Shown here: piece after piece, positions 36,094 through 49,232 of the stretch
How the letters are laid out: each line of letters opens with the position of its first letter
Position numbering within the stretch: position 1 is the stretch's first letter
Assembly: GCA_037903355.1 (NCBI GenBank)
Contig: JBAJFE010000049.1
Location: 62,001-126,000, forward strand
Length of the DNA stretch: 64,000 bases
Reading direction: 5' to 3'
Origin: Trichuris trichiura
Taxonomy: Eukaryota; Nematoda; Enoplea; Trichinellida; Trichuridae
Program-made: the position numbers and the translations under genes
Notes under the pieces: generated by a model
What the model was told of the DNA's origin: nothing
What the model saw: only the letters and a program-made list of their open reading frames with translations
Database searches by the model: none

Positions 36094-36956
36094 TGTTTGT
36101 AGTAGCATGAATATGTAGTTGAAGTCGCAGTCAAAGTTGACTTGTGCTGTTCTGGTTTTGAACTTCTGTGTATGCGAACATTAATAAAGAATCCTCTCTT
36201 TCTCCTCTTGTACGTTTCAACGGTCTTATAGGAACGTTTCTTTGGAAAAAGATGTGCTCCAGGCTGGCACGCAGACCGAGCGCGAAGAAAGAACAGTTTA
36301 ATGACAGAAGCAGCGCAGCAGAGCAAGCAGCTGCTCTGAACGGGCACAAGCAAGCAGGGTGAGAGAACAGTGCAGAAAAGAGAAACGCCGTTCTTATCTC
36401 CGCGTGTACTATGCAAATTCCTGCTATGCAGTGACTAATGGCCTGAAAGTAAGTCGTTAACTTCTTGTGCGGTGAGGCACTCTTATTGACGTGTGTTCGG
36501 CGGCTATTTTCTAGCACATTTCCATTTGGTTGGCTAGAATACGTACGCGTTTTAAAGCATTTCTTTGGTTTTGTCTCCCATCCTTTCGTACCTTTCGCAC
36601 CATAAGTCAGTGCCAGGAAGATCGGATTTCATTCTCGAGAACAGCTACTGTCAACAGCTCTTGAGCTGTCATTGTTCAAGATCGCGTGCGCTAAACAGAA
36701 CGTAAAGCTCAATACGGAAGCTGTAAGCGATTCCTATTTGCCCATAATTTTATTTTGTTGTATTGCTCAAGCCAGGTGAACAAAGATGTACATCGGTCCT
36801 TTGCCCAACACGTCTGCTACTTGCGTCAACGGGAGCAGGAACTTATCGATCAGGTTGAAACAATATCAAACTCGAAGAACCACAACTTGTCCCAACAGGA
36901 GTGCCTCCTCCAAGAGAAGTTAGGTAAACTTGCCAGGAGAACTAACGCAACTCGGT
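36094..36956. repeat. Core module, right part (monomer 6)
   Basis: Ends with AACGCAACTCGGT (36944-36956). A short CAACATATAA segment near 36655 is deleted relative to other copies. Confidence 0.7.
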
Positions 36957-37291
36957 GTTTGGTTTCTTTTTGTAGGGATTTTTCGTGTCCCGTTGAATGG
37001 ACTTTTATTAATAAACTCTCCGGAGATTTCGGGTCATTCGTGACCAGTCATCAGCGGTCATAAGTTGTAGGTATGCTTTTTGGCAGCGAATGCCATTTGT
37101 CGTTTCCGTGGATTTTAAAGCGGGCACTTTTTAAACTTTTCCTTTAGTAGGTTCTTGCATTTGAGTCTGTCACCGCAATTCTTTTCCTTGTTCCGTATGT
37201 CTTCTAGAATTGTCTTTTCATATTGCATTCATTTTTCTTCTTTCTTTCTTCTTCTTCCTTTTTCTTTTTCTTTCACTTTTTCTTTTTTATT

Positions 37292-39539
37292 TCAGTTGTT
37301 GAGTGTGCAACAATTATACCGCGTCACAATATTTGTCCAAATCCCACTTATGTCCACTCCTTGATCGCGGTTATAGGTCGTATTATGTCTTATATATTGT
37401 GCTTCTTTAATCCTTCTTTACAGAAAATTGTTTTCGTAACATAGAACTTTTGGATGGAGTGGTTGGGTACATTGCGTTACGTGCTCCACTACAGCAGAGG
37501 CTTGTTTGACTTTTTCCATTGTAATTTTTAGGTCCGCGATTGGTCTGCCTCGCTGTGTGGTCAGATTGGTACCATTGTTGAGTATGGCTTTCGCGTTATT
37601 GTAACTTGTGAGCTTTTTTAAGTGTTCGTTAAATCTATGCTCTAGGGTGTTCCCCGTTTCACCAAAATAAATCCTTGAGCAAGAACATTCAACCGCGTAT
37701 ATTAATCGTGTCTTTTTGTTTGTGGGGATTTTGGTTCTGTCTGCGCGGAGAATTGCCCTGAGGTTGGGCGAACTCTTGAAAAAGACTCTGAAGCCTAATC
37801 TTTTTCCTAATTGGATAATCCTTTTACCTAAACCTGCCACGTAAGGAATAACCAGACAAGTGTCGTGCGGAGTGTTTTGCTTTGGACACTGACGTGTGCG
37901 AAGCCTGTGGTTGAACACTTGGTTGATAAAGGATTTAGGATACCCGTTTTTGTAGACGATTTTTCTAATGTAGTTAATTTCTGGCTGGAGATATTCGGGA
38001 CTGCATAAATTGAATGCTCTGTCTATCATTCCGTAGAGGATAGCACGCAGTACTGAGCGTGGATGATGCGAAGAGAAATTAAGGTATTGGTCAGTGTGTG
38101 TTGGTTTTCTCTAAACTCTGGTTTTTAGTCCTCGATTCGTGGGAATAATCAGTGTGTCAAGGAAGGGGAGGGTTCGATTTGATTCTTTCTCCATTGTGAA
38201 AACGATTTGATTGGGGCAAACGCTATTAAGAAATTCTAGAAACTGTTGTTCCTTTCCATCTTTGATAATTACGAAGATGTCATCTACGTATCTTTTGAAT
38301 AGTCCTGGGGCTATTTGCCAGTGTACCGTTTTCAACATTTGTCTTTCAAAACTCTCCATGAATATTTCGGCCAGGATAGGAGATAGTGGCTTTCCCATAG
38401 GGACACCGTTAGATTGTTTGTAGAACTTATTATCAAACATGAGGTAGTTGCTTTCTTGCATGCAGAATGATACCAACTTGACAATGTGGAAAGGGTTTAA
38501 CTTGGTTCTGGTGAACAAATTTGTCTGTGTATTGAGGAGATTGTATAGCGTGTCGAGACTTTTTCAAATCGTAATGCTAGGGAATAAATCTTTTACATCG
38601 TAGCTAACTATGATTTCGTCCGGTTCTTGATGGTACTCTCGTATTTCGTTGACGAAGGTGTTACTATTTTTGACGAAGGTCCGTTCCTTGCCAGTTAGTG
38701 GTTTGATTACCTTTTTCAAATATCGGCTGAGCTCACTTGTGGTGCTGTTAATTGTGGAAACTATTGGTCTTAGTGGGACCTGCGGTTTGTGCACTTTAGG
38801 CAGGCGGTAGAGCTGAGGGGGTCTGTAATTAGATGTGAACCTAAGATGCTTCGCTATCTTGATGATTTCTGGTTCGTTGGTTTCTGTACCGTATGTCATG
38901 AGAAGGGAACGAAGATTGTTCCGTGACAAATCTGTAGGGTCATTGGGCAAAGGTGTATAACTGTCAGTGTTCAAGATAGTTATCATTTTTTCGTCGTAGG
39001 TGGTTCTGTCGAGTATAACAATTCTGTTGCATTTATCTGCTTTAGTTATAATTCTATCAGGCTGCCTTTTAAGTCGGTTTAAGCAGTTGACCTCATATCG
39101 GCTTCAGTTTGGGGTGATGTTGAAGCGGTGATCTAGGATTATCGTAGATAAATCCCGCTTGACCTGCGTGGCTTTCTGTGGATCAACTGAAGATAGGCTG
39201 TCTTCAACCGAGGCAATGATGTCAAGAAGGGGTGGCTGTTTAGGAGTTGGTACAAAGTTCAGTCCTTTTCTCAGGATAGTTTTCTCACTTTCGTTTAGAG
39301 GTAAGGAGCTGAGATATTATTACCTTTGTGTTTAGGTCTGAACCTCTGGTTCTTTGCGGAGGATTTCTGTAGGAGTTTCGAGCAGTCGTCGGGAATCTGA
39401 CTTGAAGGCTTTCAAATTTTTTTTTCACCACTTGTTTCTGCGATATGCAAACTGTTTTTTTGGCGAAGTCCACATGCCTTATTGGTGAAACGGGAAACAC
39501 CCTGGAGCATAGATTTAACGAACACTTAAAAAAGCTCAC
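37292..39539 (-). pseudogene. PLE RT + GIY-YIG protein, copy 6
   Basis: From 38986 down to 37292 the whole RT-to-endonuclease frame is continuous apart from three nonsense codons: TGA at 38566-38564 just after DVKDLFPSITI, TAG at 38113-38111 after LKTRV, and TAA at 37420-37418 in the endonuclease tail. RYVDDIFVI is intact; the B box reads MGKPLSP. GIY-YIG reads CSCSRIYFGETGN. Upstream, a TGA near 39112 and a 1-nt shift near 39314 break the N-terminal region (open 39539-39285). Confidence 0.82.
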
Positions 39540-39786
39540 AAGTTACAATAACGCGAAAGCCATACTCAACAATGGTGCCAATCTACCCACACAGCGAGGC
39601 AGACCAATCGCGGACCCAAAAATTACAATGGAAAAAGCCAAACAAGCCTCTGCTGTAGTGGAACACGCGACGCAAAGTAGCCAGCCACTCCATCAAAAAG
39701 TTCTATGTTACGAAAACAATTTACGCTTAAGAAGGATTAAAGAAGCACTACATATTAGACATAATACGACCTATAACCGCGATTAA
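39445..39786 (+). pseudogene. Inverted GIY-YIG fragment (copy 6 + arm)
   Basis: CLIGETGNTLEHRF... to a TAA at 39784-39786 (NRD stop), about 22 residues short of the usual end. CLIGE for CHIGE is shared with the + arm at 47137. Confidence 0.78.
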
Positions 39787-40247
39787 GGAGTGGACATAAG
39801 TGGCATTTGGACAAATATTGCGACGCGGAATAATTGTTGTACACTCAACAAAGGAAATGAAAAAGAAAAAGAAAAAGAAAAAGAAAAAGGGAGAAGAAGA
39901 AAGAAAGAAGAAGAAAAATGAATGCAATATGGAAAGACAAATCTGGAAGACATACGGAACTAGGAAAGGAATTGCGCTGACAGACTCAAATGCAAGAACC
40001 TACCAACGGAAAACTTTAAGAAATGCCCGCTTTAAAATCCACAGAAACGACAGATGGCATTCGCTGCCAAACACCATACCTACAACCTATGACCGCTGAT
40101 GACGAGTGACGAATGACCCGAACGCTCCGTAGAGTTTATTAATAAAGGTTTATTAATAAAAGTCTATTCAACGGGACACGAAAAATCCGTACAAAAAGAA
40201 ACCAAGCAATGAAATTATTTAGTCCCGTACGAAGACACTATATCTTC

Positions 40248-41539
40248 AATGCAACTCTGTTTAGAAGGTGGACCACGGGAGAGCATTAGGAAACTTTTGC
40301 CTTCTATTGCACTTTAACTTTATACTTTCAGATTTCTCTTAGCTATGTTTTTAAGCCGTTTCTAAGGATGCTCTGCGGAAATGTCTTCAAAAAGTTGCTA
40401 AAGCCAGTGGAAACAGCAGCCGTTGTTGCGAGGAATTCCGGGACTTGCTTAACAGGTGTGTTCTTCACGTTCTGTGAGCGCCTCTTAATCAGCTCCCCGG
40501 CAGAGTTTACCTGTTTGATGATGAACCATGCGAATCGCCCAGTGTTTTCTTAAATATTAAGCACGACGCTCTGCGAAAGGCCTTTATTTTGTTCGGTGAT
40601 ATCAAAATAGATGAAATTTTAAGGTAAAGTGACAATGCAACTTAAGTGCAGAACTATATTATTGTTCCATTTAGGCTCCATGCACCCTACCTTACGCGCT
40701 TGAAAATTATGGTGAGTAAGAGTATCTGCACGGTCTTTTAGGAAAGAAGGGACTGCCTTTTTCCCATACTGTATATCGTTTTGGATGTCTATTTTGTTCT
40801 GTTAGTTGTGATTTACTTAGCTGTCCATGCGCCGTCCTTGCCCTTTGTCAGATCCAGACAGTTTAGCCTCGTGTAGAAGTCTTACGGCTAACTTAAGCTA
40901 CGAAGAGGAGAAACTCACTGGGACACTTGCAGACAGTTCCTGCTCGACGCATTCCGTTTCTTGGCAGCTGAAGCGTAGGAATGATCTGCACAGATGGCTG
41001 GATTATATCAAGAATAACGCAGAAATGGAGCCATCCATCGTTTTGAAGTCGCTTCATATTGGGAGAGGTACATTTTATTCTTGTAACTCATTAATCAGCT
41101 TGTAGCCCTTCTATGATTTAGGGTGGAAGCAATGTTTTCCGTGCTGCAACAGAAACGAAGATCGAAAGTGACCTACGCTCACTTCCTTTGGTAGGAAGAC
41201 GATTTATGTACTTCTCTTTGAGCACATAACGTTTCTTTACCGGATCATAAACCTTCATGAGGCAGAATGTTATTTACAGAGATAGTCTTGTTGGAACTTT
41301 AGTAAAGCTTCAGCTTTCGGGCGTTTCACCTTCACTCCTCTTCAGCGGCTGAACTATAAAAGTATAGTTGAACTTCCGTAAGTTGACTAGCCAAGAGGCG
41401 GAAGGAAACTAGCCAGCATAAGGAGGTTGTTGGTATAAGGGGGACCGACTGAATAGATTAGTATCTGTACATGTTTTTTCTGCTGCACAGCGGCTATTTT
41501 ATAGCCAGGTGCGTACAAATGACCTTGCAGAATCATATA
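40248..41539. repeat. Core module, left part (monomer 7)
   Basis: Homologous left core with a TATAAAAG box near 41356. No recognised gene. Confidence 0.7.
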
Positions 41540-43452
41540 CAGTCAGTTCACGTATAACCCGCGTTCATATAACGCGTTTTCGGTCATACTGGATTTTGAA
41601 ATCGTAGCACTTTCTCACATAACCCGATTCTGTTTCCGTTCTTACGCGAATTTGCCAGCTGGAAAGCGTGGGCGTGTGGCAAAGTCGCCCCGTGTTTTCA
41701 TCCACCGAGAGCAAACAAAGGCCGCGCTTTTAGCTTATGCGCGTTCGCGGTCACGAACAAGCGAAATGTGACAAAAACCTTTAGGATTCTTATCACAAGT
41801 GGTGTCCGACCCAGCGGTGCACCCTGGAATATGCATACTCAAACAGGCTACTGATCGGTATTCATGTTCGGTGCAATAATTTGCGCTTGCAGGAACATCT
41901 GCACAGACGATGCTTGCATTTTCAACTCTCCCGAAGCGCAGACATCGCAGAGCTTTTCCAGTGAGTCGTAGTACGCTTACACAGAATCTGGAAAGCATTC
42001 ACACGGTCTGATTGCGAGCACAATTCGTAAGAATTTTGTCTGATTCCGCTATCTGAGGATAGTCTTTAAGTATCTGAAAATGTCTAAGCTTCCTTATTCG
42101 AAGTCACCTGATAGTGGTGGAAAAGGAAAGGCGCTGACTGTTGGAGAGAGGTTTGAGATACTATAACGGTATGAACTCAATGAGACGACACGTGATATCG
42201 TCAAAGCTACCGGCATGAGAAAAATCAACCTGGCGGACCATTAGGAGCAATGCAGAAACAACTAAACAGACTTGCGTAAGCGGTACCAGTTCAGGTATTG
42301 CGATGTCAATAAGAACAACGCCTAAGATACTGGAAGAAATGGAAAAACTACTCAGCATTTGGATCGAAACTCAAACGACGAAAAGAATAGGAACAACGTT
42401 TTCAGCATAAGACAAAAAGCAGTTGCCATTTACGAAGACCTTAAGAAACAGTGTACAAATCCTACTGAAATTCCTCCATTTACTGCTAGTAGTGGTTGGT
42501 TCTGCCGTTTCAAGAATCGATACTGTTTTTACAATGTTCGTCTCTGTGGCGAAGCAGGAAGCGCGGACATCGATGGCGTGCAAACATTTCCAACAGAAGC
42601 ACAAACCTTGGTCAAAGAAAAGGTGACCACCGAGGAGCTGCAGAAACTTTCTGTAGCATCGGAAGCAGGAGGAAGAGAAGTGGATGAAAATCAGGATGTT
42701 CCTCCGCGACAAATGACCACTGCTGATCTTTCAGATACCCTGAAGACCATTGAACAGCGTTTACAATGGCTCGAAGACAATGATTGTAATGCAGCACGCA
42801 GCGGGAAAACCCCAAGAGGTATCCGAGCTTGTTTGGAGCCATACGAGCAGCTGCTGTACGAAAGAAGTACATGTGCGAAAAAAAACTCGAATTGTACTTT
42901 ACTACAATGAAGAAACATTGTGACGATGAGGAAGCGCTACCTTCTACATCTAATAGGACCTCAGTTGGCCGGTAACAAAGGATAGTGAGATTAAAAAAGT
43001 GAGTTCAACGGAACTCCATTCTTTCCTGGGTATGAGGTCGTTTATTTTAGTACTTAGAGGGACTCTTTCCACAAGCTAAAGACGCAAGCACGCCGCTCGT
43101 GAAAGCCAGTTTGAGCTCTGCTCGCTGTAAAGAGTTCTATCATAAAAGCTCTGCCGTTAACGTATGATCGCCGTAAAAGATGATGTTATTCAGACCCCGT
43201 GTAAAAGGAGCCATACGTCAGCGTGCCTTACGGTAGAATAAGTAGCTCAGGTACATCATAATTCCTGTTTCTACCCAGCTTATTTAAGATATCTCTGCGT
43301 TGTTGTTTACAAGTAAACAATCCTTTTGACGCTTTGAACCAAATCGTGATTTTCCTATACTTTACATGTCTCCTATAACGCGATTTTATATAACGCGACA
43401 TTTTTCAGGATTTTTAAGTGACCAAACGCTCGCGTTATACGAGAACTGACTC
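41540..43452 (+). mobile_element. Tigger-like transposon, copy 7
   Basis: The left terminus is the best consensus form, TA then CAGTCAGTTC; the right ends GAACTGACTC then TA. This copy and copy 9 define the true first base of the element. Confidence 0.92.
42079..42982 (+). pseudogene. Tigger transposase remnant, copy 7
   Basis: The T-run deletion breaks the HTH as in copies 4 and 9. 183 codons are open at 42359-42910 (VFSIRQKAVAIYEDLKK to YERSTCAKKNSN), with the same 9-nt Pro-stretch deletion as copy 4. DDE absent. Confidence 0.8.
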
Positions 43453-44321
43453 TATTTGTAGTAGCATGAATATGTCGTTGAAGTCGCAGTCAAAGTTGAC
43501 TTGTGCTGTTCTGGTTTTGAACTTCTGTGTATGCAAACATTAATAAAGAATCCTCTCTTTCTCCTCTTGTACGTTTCAACGGTTTTATAGGAACGTTTCT
43601 TTGGAAAAAGATATGTTCCAGGCTGGCACGCAGACCGAGCGCGAAGCAAGAACAGTTTAATGACAGAAGCAGCGCAGCAGAGCAAGCAGCTGATCTGAAC
43701 GGGCACAAGCAAACAGGGTGAGAGAACAGTGCAGAAAAGAGAAACGCCGTTCTTATCTCCGCGTGTACTATGCAAATTCCTGCTATGCAGTGACTAATGA
43801 CCTGAAAGTAGGTCGTTAACTTCCTGTGCCGTGAGGCACTCTTATTGACGTGTGTTCTCGGCTATTTTCTAGCACATTTCCTTTTGGTTGGCTAGAATAC
43901 GTACGCGTTTTAAAGCATTTCTTTGGTTTTGTCTCCCATTCTTTCGTTCCTTTCCTACGTTAAGTCAGTGCCAGGAAGGTCGGATTTCGTTCTCGAGAAC
44001 TACTATCGTCAACATATAACAGCTCTTGAGCTGTCATTGTTCAAGATCGCCTGCGCTAAACAGAACGTAAAGCTCAATACGGAAGCTGTAAGCGATTCCT
44101 ATATGCCCATAATTTTATTTCGTTGTATTGCTCAACCCAGGTGAAGAAAGATGTACATCGGTCCTTTACCCAACAAGTATGCTACTTCCGTCAACGGGAG
44201 CAGCAACTTATCGATCACGTTGAAACAATATCAAACTTGAAGAACCACAACTTGTCCCAACAGGAGTGCCTCCTCCAACAGAAGTTAGGTAAACTTGCTA
44301 GCAGAACTAATGCAACTCGGT
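43453..44321. repeat. Core module, right part (monomer 7)
   Basis: Ends with AATGCAACTCGGT (44309-44321). 43923-44144 encodes the same 73 residues as 29204-29425. Confidence 0.7.
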
Positions 44322-44655
44322 CTTTGGTTTCTTTTTGTACGGATTTTTCGAGTCCCGTTGAATAGACTTTTATTAATAAACTGTCCGGAGATTTCGGGTC
44401 ATTGGTGACGCGTCATCAGCGGTCATAAGTTGTAGGTATGCTTTTTGGCAGCGAATGCCATTTGTCGTTTCTGTGGATTTTAAAGCGGGCACTTTTTAAA
44501 CTTTTCCGTTGGTAGGTTCTTGCATTTGAGTCTGTCAGCGCAATTCTTTTCCTTGTTCCGTATGTCTTCTAGATTTGTCTTTTCATATTGCATTCATTTT
44601 TCTTCTTCTTTCCTTCTTCTTCTTCCTTTTCCTTTTTCTTTTTTTCTTTTTTATT

Positions 44656-46347
44656 TCATTTGTTGAGTGTGCAACAACTATACCGCGTCACAATATTTGT
44701 AGAATTGCCACTTATGTCCACTCCTTGATCGCGGTTATAGGTCGTATTATGTCTAACACATAGTGCTTCTTTAATCCTTCTTAACCGTAAAATGTTTTCG
44801 TAACATAGAACTTTTGGATGGAGTGGTTGGGTACATTGCGTTACGTGCTCCACTACAGCAGAGGCTTGTTTGGCTTTTCCATTGTAATTTTTGGGTCCGC
44901 GATTGGTCTGCCTCGCTGTGTGGTTAGATTGGTACCATTGTTGAATATGGCTTTCCCGTTATTGTAACTTGTGAGCTTTTTTAAGTGTTTGTTAAATCTA
45001 TGCTCTAGGGTGTTTCCCGTTTCAGCAATATAAATCCCTGAGCAAGAACATTCAACCGCGTATATTAATCCTGTCTTTTTGTTTGCTTGGATTTTGGTTT
45101 TGTCTGTGCGGAGAATTGCCCTGAGTTTGGGCGAACTCTTGAAAAAGACTCTCAAACGTAATCTTTTTGCTAATTGGATAATCTTTTCACCTAAACCTGC
45201 CACATAAGGAATAACCAGACAAGTGACGTGCGGAGTGTTTTGCTTTGGAAACTGACGTGTGCGAAGCCTGTGGTTGAACACTTGGTTGATAAAGGATTTC
45301 GGATACCCGTTTTTGTAGACGATTTTTCTAATGTAGTTAATTTCTCGCTGGAGATATTCGGGACTGCATAAATTGAATGCTCTGTCTATCATTCCGGAGA
45401 GGATACCACGCATTACTGAGCGTGGACAGCGATGAGAAATTATGGTATTGGTCAGTGTGTGTTGGTTTTCTGTAAACTCTGGTTTTTAGTCCTCGATTAG
45501 TGCGAATAATCAGTGTGTCAAGGAAGCGGAGGGTTCGGTTTGATTCTTTCTCCATTGTGAAAGCGATTTGAATGGGGCAAACCTTATTAAGAAATTCTAG
45601 AAACTGTTGTTCCTTTCCATCTTTGATAATTACGCAGATGTCATCTACGTATCTTTTGAATAGTCCTGGGGCTATTTGGCTGTCTACCGTTTTCAACATT
45701 TGTCTTTCAAAACTCTCCATGAATATTTCGGCCAGGATAGGAGATAGTGGGTTTCCCATAGGGACACCGTTAGATTGTTTGTAGAACTTATTATCAAACA
45801 TGAGGTAGTTGCTTTCTTGCATGCAGAATGATACCAACTTGACAATGTGGAAGGGGTTTAACTTGGTTCTGGTGAACAAATTTGTGTCTGTATTGAGGAG
45901 ATTGTATAGTGTGTCGAGAGTTTTTGAAATCGGAATGCTAGGGAATAAATCTTTTACATCGTAGCTAACTAAGATTTCGTCCGGTTCTTGATGGTACTCT
46001 CGTACTTCGTTGACGAAGGTGTTACTATTTTTGACGAAGGACGGTTCTTTGCCAGTTACTGGTTTGATCACCTTTTTCAAATATCGGCTGAGCTCACTTG
46101 TGGTGCTGTTAATTGTGGAAACTATTGCTCTTAGTGGGACCTCCGGCTTGTGCACTTTAGGCAGGCCGTAGAGCTGAGGGGGTCTGTAATTTGATGTGAA
46201 GCTAAGATGCTTCGCTGTCTTGATGATTTCTGCTTCGTTGGTTTGTGTGCCGTATGTCATGAGAAGGGAACGAAGATTCTTCCGTGACAATTCTGTAGTG
46301 TCATTGGGCAAATGTGTATAACTGTCAGTGTTCAAGATAGCTATCAT
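44656..46347 (-). pseudogene. PLE RT + GIY-YIG protein, copy 7
   Basis: An ATG at 46347 opens 336 codons covering the RT: LPKVHKPEVPLRAIVST, SYDVKDLFPSIPIS, NGVPMGNPLSPILAEIFM, RYVDDICVII and FLDTLIIRTN. All motifs are well kept. A 2-nt loss near 45425 (GTGGACAGCG) shifts the frame, after which the linker and endonuclease are open 45413-44853 (CSCSGIYIAETGN, YIG glycine lost). The N-terminal region upstream is interrupted by the foldback element at 46636-46947. Confidence 0.82.
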
Positions 46348-46635
46348 TGTTTCGTTGTAGGTGGTTCTATCGAGTAGGACAATTCTATTGCCTTTATCTG
46401 CTGTAGTTATAATTCTATCAGGCTGCCTTTTAAGTCGGTTTCCGTTCGACCAGTTGACCTCATACCGGCTTAAGTTTGGGGTGGTGTTCGAGCGGTGATC
46501 TAGGATTAGCGTAGATAAATCCCGCTTGATCTGCGTGGCTTTCAGTGGATCAACTGAAGATAGGCTGTCTTCAACCGAGGCAATGATGTCAGGAAGGGGT
46601 GGCTGTTTAGGAGTTGGTACAAAGTTCAGTCCTTT

Positions 46636-46947
46636 GGCTTCTTTTGTACGGATTTTCTGTGTCCCGTTGAATAAACTTTCATTAATAAACTTTTCTTAAT
46701 AAAATGTCCGTAGCTTTCGGGTCCGAACTTGACCCGTCATCAGCGGACTAAGGATTGACGTATGACTAAGAGTCATACGTCAATCCTTAGACCGCTGATG
46801 ACGGGTCAAGTTCGGACCCGAAAGCTACGGACATTTTATTAAGAAAAGTTTATTAATAAAAGTTTATTCAACGGGACACAGAAAATCCGTACAAAAGAAG
46901 CCAAAATGAAATTATTTGGTCCCGTACGAAGACATTATATCTTCAAA
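46636..46947. mobile_element. Foldback PLE derivative with 15-bp target duplication
   Basis: A 312-bp insertion flanked by AAAGTTCAGTCCTTT (46621-46635; 46948-46962). Arms of about 132 bp (46636-46767 and 46771-46902) are inverted copies with only about two mismatches around a 3-nt centre. Beyond the right arm sits the tail of about 42 nt (AAAATGAAATTATTTGG...TATCTTC). Its ends match the full PLE (GG[C/T]TTCTTTT left, ATCTTC tail right), but the arm sequence (GCTACGGAC) belongs to a different subfamily (GCTCCGGAG in the array). Confidence 0.85.
46795..46823 (+). ncRNA. Hammerhead-like core in foldback element
   Basis: CTGATGA (46795-46801), stem GGGTC/GACCC with loop AAGTTCG, then GAAA (46820-46823). 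The mirror-image arm carries the same motif on the - strand (about 46718-46745). One unpaired C separates CTGATGA from the stem, which is not canonical. Confidence 0.4.
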
Positions 46948-47136
46948 AAAGTTCAGTCCTTTTCTCAGGATAGTTTTCTCACTTTCGTTTAGAGGTAAGG
47001 AGTTGAGATATTATTACCTTTGTGTTTAGGTCTGAACCTGTGGTTCTTTGCGGAGGATTTCTGTAGGAGTTTCGAGCAGTCGTCGGGAATCTGACCTGAA
47101 GGCTTTCAAATTTTTTTTAGCACTTGTTTCTGCGAA

Positions 47137-47523
47137 ATGCAAACTGTTTTTTTGGCGAAGTCCACATGCCTTATTGGTGAAACGGGAAACACCCTAGAGC
47201 ATAGATTTAACGAACACTCAAAAAAGCTCACAAGTTACAATAACGCGAAAGCCATACTCAACAATGGTGCCAATCTACCCACACAGCGGTGCAGACCAAT
47301 CGCGGACGCAAACATTACAATGGAAAAAGCCAAACAAGCCTCTGCTGTAGTGGAACACGCGACGCAAAGTAGCCAACCACTCCATCCAAAAGTTCTATGT
47401 TACGAAAACAATTTACAGTTAAGAAGGATTAAAGAAGCACTATATATTAGACATAATACGACCTATAACCGCGATCAAGGAGTGGACATAAGTGGGATTT
47501 CGACAAATATTGTGACCCGGTAA
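47137..47523 (+). pseudogene. Inverted GIY-YIG fragment (copy 7 + arm)
   Basis: CLIGETGNTLEHRFNEHSKK... open to a TAA at 47521-47523. Carries the + arm variants LPTQRC and TQSSQPLHP. The purine tract and 3'UTR follow to 47939. Confidence 0.78.
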
Positions 47524-47939
47524 AATTGTTGCGTACTCAACAAATGGAATAAAAAAGAAAAAGAAAAAGGAAAAGAAAAAAGAAGAAAAAGAAAGAAAGA
47601 AGAAGAAAAATGAATGCAATCTGAAAAGACAAATCTGGAAGACATACGGAACAAGGAAAAGAATTCCGCTGGCAGACTCAAATGCAAGAACCTACCGACG
47701 AAAAACTTTAAAAAATGGCCGCTTTAAAATCCACAGAAACGACAGATGGCATTCGCTGCCAAAAACTATACCTACAACTTATGACCGCTGATGACGAGTG
47801 ACGAATGACCCGGAAGCTCCGGAGAGTTTATTAAGAAAAGTTTATTAATAAAAGTCTATTCAACGGGACTCGAAAAATCCGTGCAAAAAGAAACCAAACA
47901 ATGAAATTATTTAGTCCCCTACGAAGACACTATATCTTC

Positions 47940-49232
47940 AATGCAACTCGGTTTAGAAAGTCGACCAAGGGAGAGCATTAGGAAATTTTCCACTTCTATT
48001 GCACTTTAACTTTATACCTTGAGATTTCTCTTTGCTATGTTTTTAAGCCGTTTCTAAGGATGCTCTGCGGAAATTTCTTCAAAAAGTTGCTAAAGCCAGT
48101 GGAACCAGCAACCGTTGCTGTGAGGATTTCCCGGACTTGCTTAACAGGTGTGTTCTTCACGTTCTGTGAGCGCCTCTTATTCAGCTCCCCCGCAGAGTTT
48201 ACTTGTTTGATGATGAACCATGCGAATCGCCCAGTGTGTTCTTAAACATTAACCACGACGCTCTGCGAAAGGCCATTTTTTTGTTCGGTGATATCAAAAT
48301 AGATGAACATGTTAAGGTAAAGTGACAATGCAACTTAAGTGCAGAAGTATACGATTGCTGAAATTTAGGCTCGATCCACCCTACCTTACGCGCTTGAAAT
48401 TTATTGTGAGGAAGAGTTTCTGCACGGTCTTTTAGGAAAGAAGGGACTGCCTTTTTCCGATACTGTATATCGTTTTGGATGTCTATCTTCTTCTGTTTGT
48501 TGTGATTTACTTAGCTGTCCATGCGCCGTCCTTGCCCTCTGTCAGATCCAGACAGTTTAGCCTCGTGTAGAAGTCTTACGGCTAACTTAAGCGATGAAGA
48601 GGAGAAACTCACCTGGACACTTGTAGCCAGTTCCTGCTCGACGCATTCCGTTTCTTGGCAGCTGAAGCGTAGGAATTATCTGTACAGTTGGCTCGATTGT
48701 ATCAAGAATAACGCAGAAATGGAGCCATCCATCGTTTCAAGACGTTTCATATTGGGAGAGGTACATTTTATTCTTGTAACTCATTAATCAGCTTGTAGCC
48801 CTTCTATGATTAAGGGTGGAAGCAATGTTTTACGTGCTGCAACAGAAACGAAGATCGCAAGTGACCTACGCTCACTTCCTTTGGTAAGAAGACGATTTAT
48901 GTACTTCTCTTTGAGCACATAACATTTCTTTACACGATCATAAACCTTCATGAGGCGGAATGTTATTTACAGAGATAGTCTTGTTGGAACGTTAGTAAAA
49001 CTTCAGCTTTCGGGCGTTTCAGCTTCACTGCTCTTCAGCGGCTGAACTAGAAAAGTACAGTTGAACTTCCGTAGGTTGACTAGCCAAGAGGCGGAAGAAA
49101 ACTAGTCAGGATAAGGAGGTTGTTGGTATAAGGGGGACCGACTGAATAGATTAGTATCTGTACGCGTTTTTTCTGCTGCACAGCGGCTATTTTATAGCCA
49201 GGTGCGTAAAACTAACCTTGCAGAATGATATA
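47940..49232. repeat. Core module, left part (monomer 8)
   Basis: Closest to the left core at 25495. No recognised gene. Confidence 0.7.

Larger units (their letters stand above)
36957..40247 (-). mobile_element. Penelope-like element, copy 6
   Basis: 3,291 bp between 36944-36956 and AATGCAACTCTGT (40248-40260). Standard layout with the + arm from about 39481 and the right tail. Confidence 0.92.
44322..47939 (-). mobile_element. Penelope-like element, copy 7, with foldback insertion
   Basis: 3,618 bp between 44309-44321 and 47940-47952; about 3.29 kb without the 312-bp foldback element and its duplication. The + arm starts about 47171. Confidence 0.92.
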
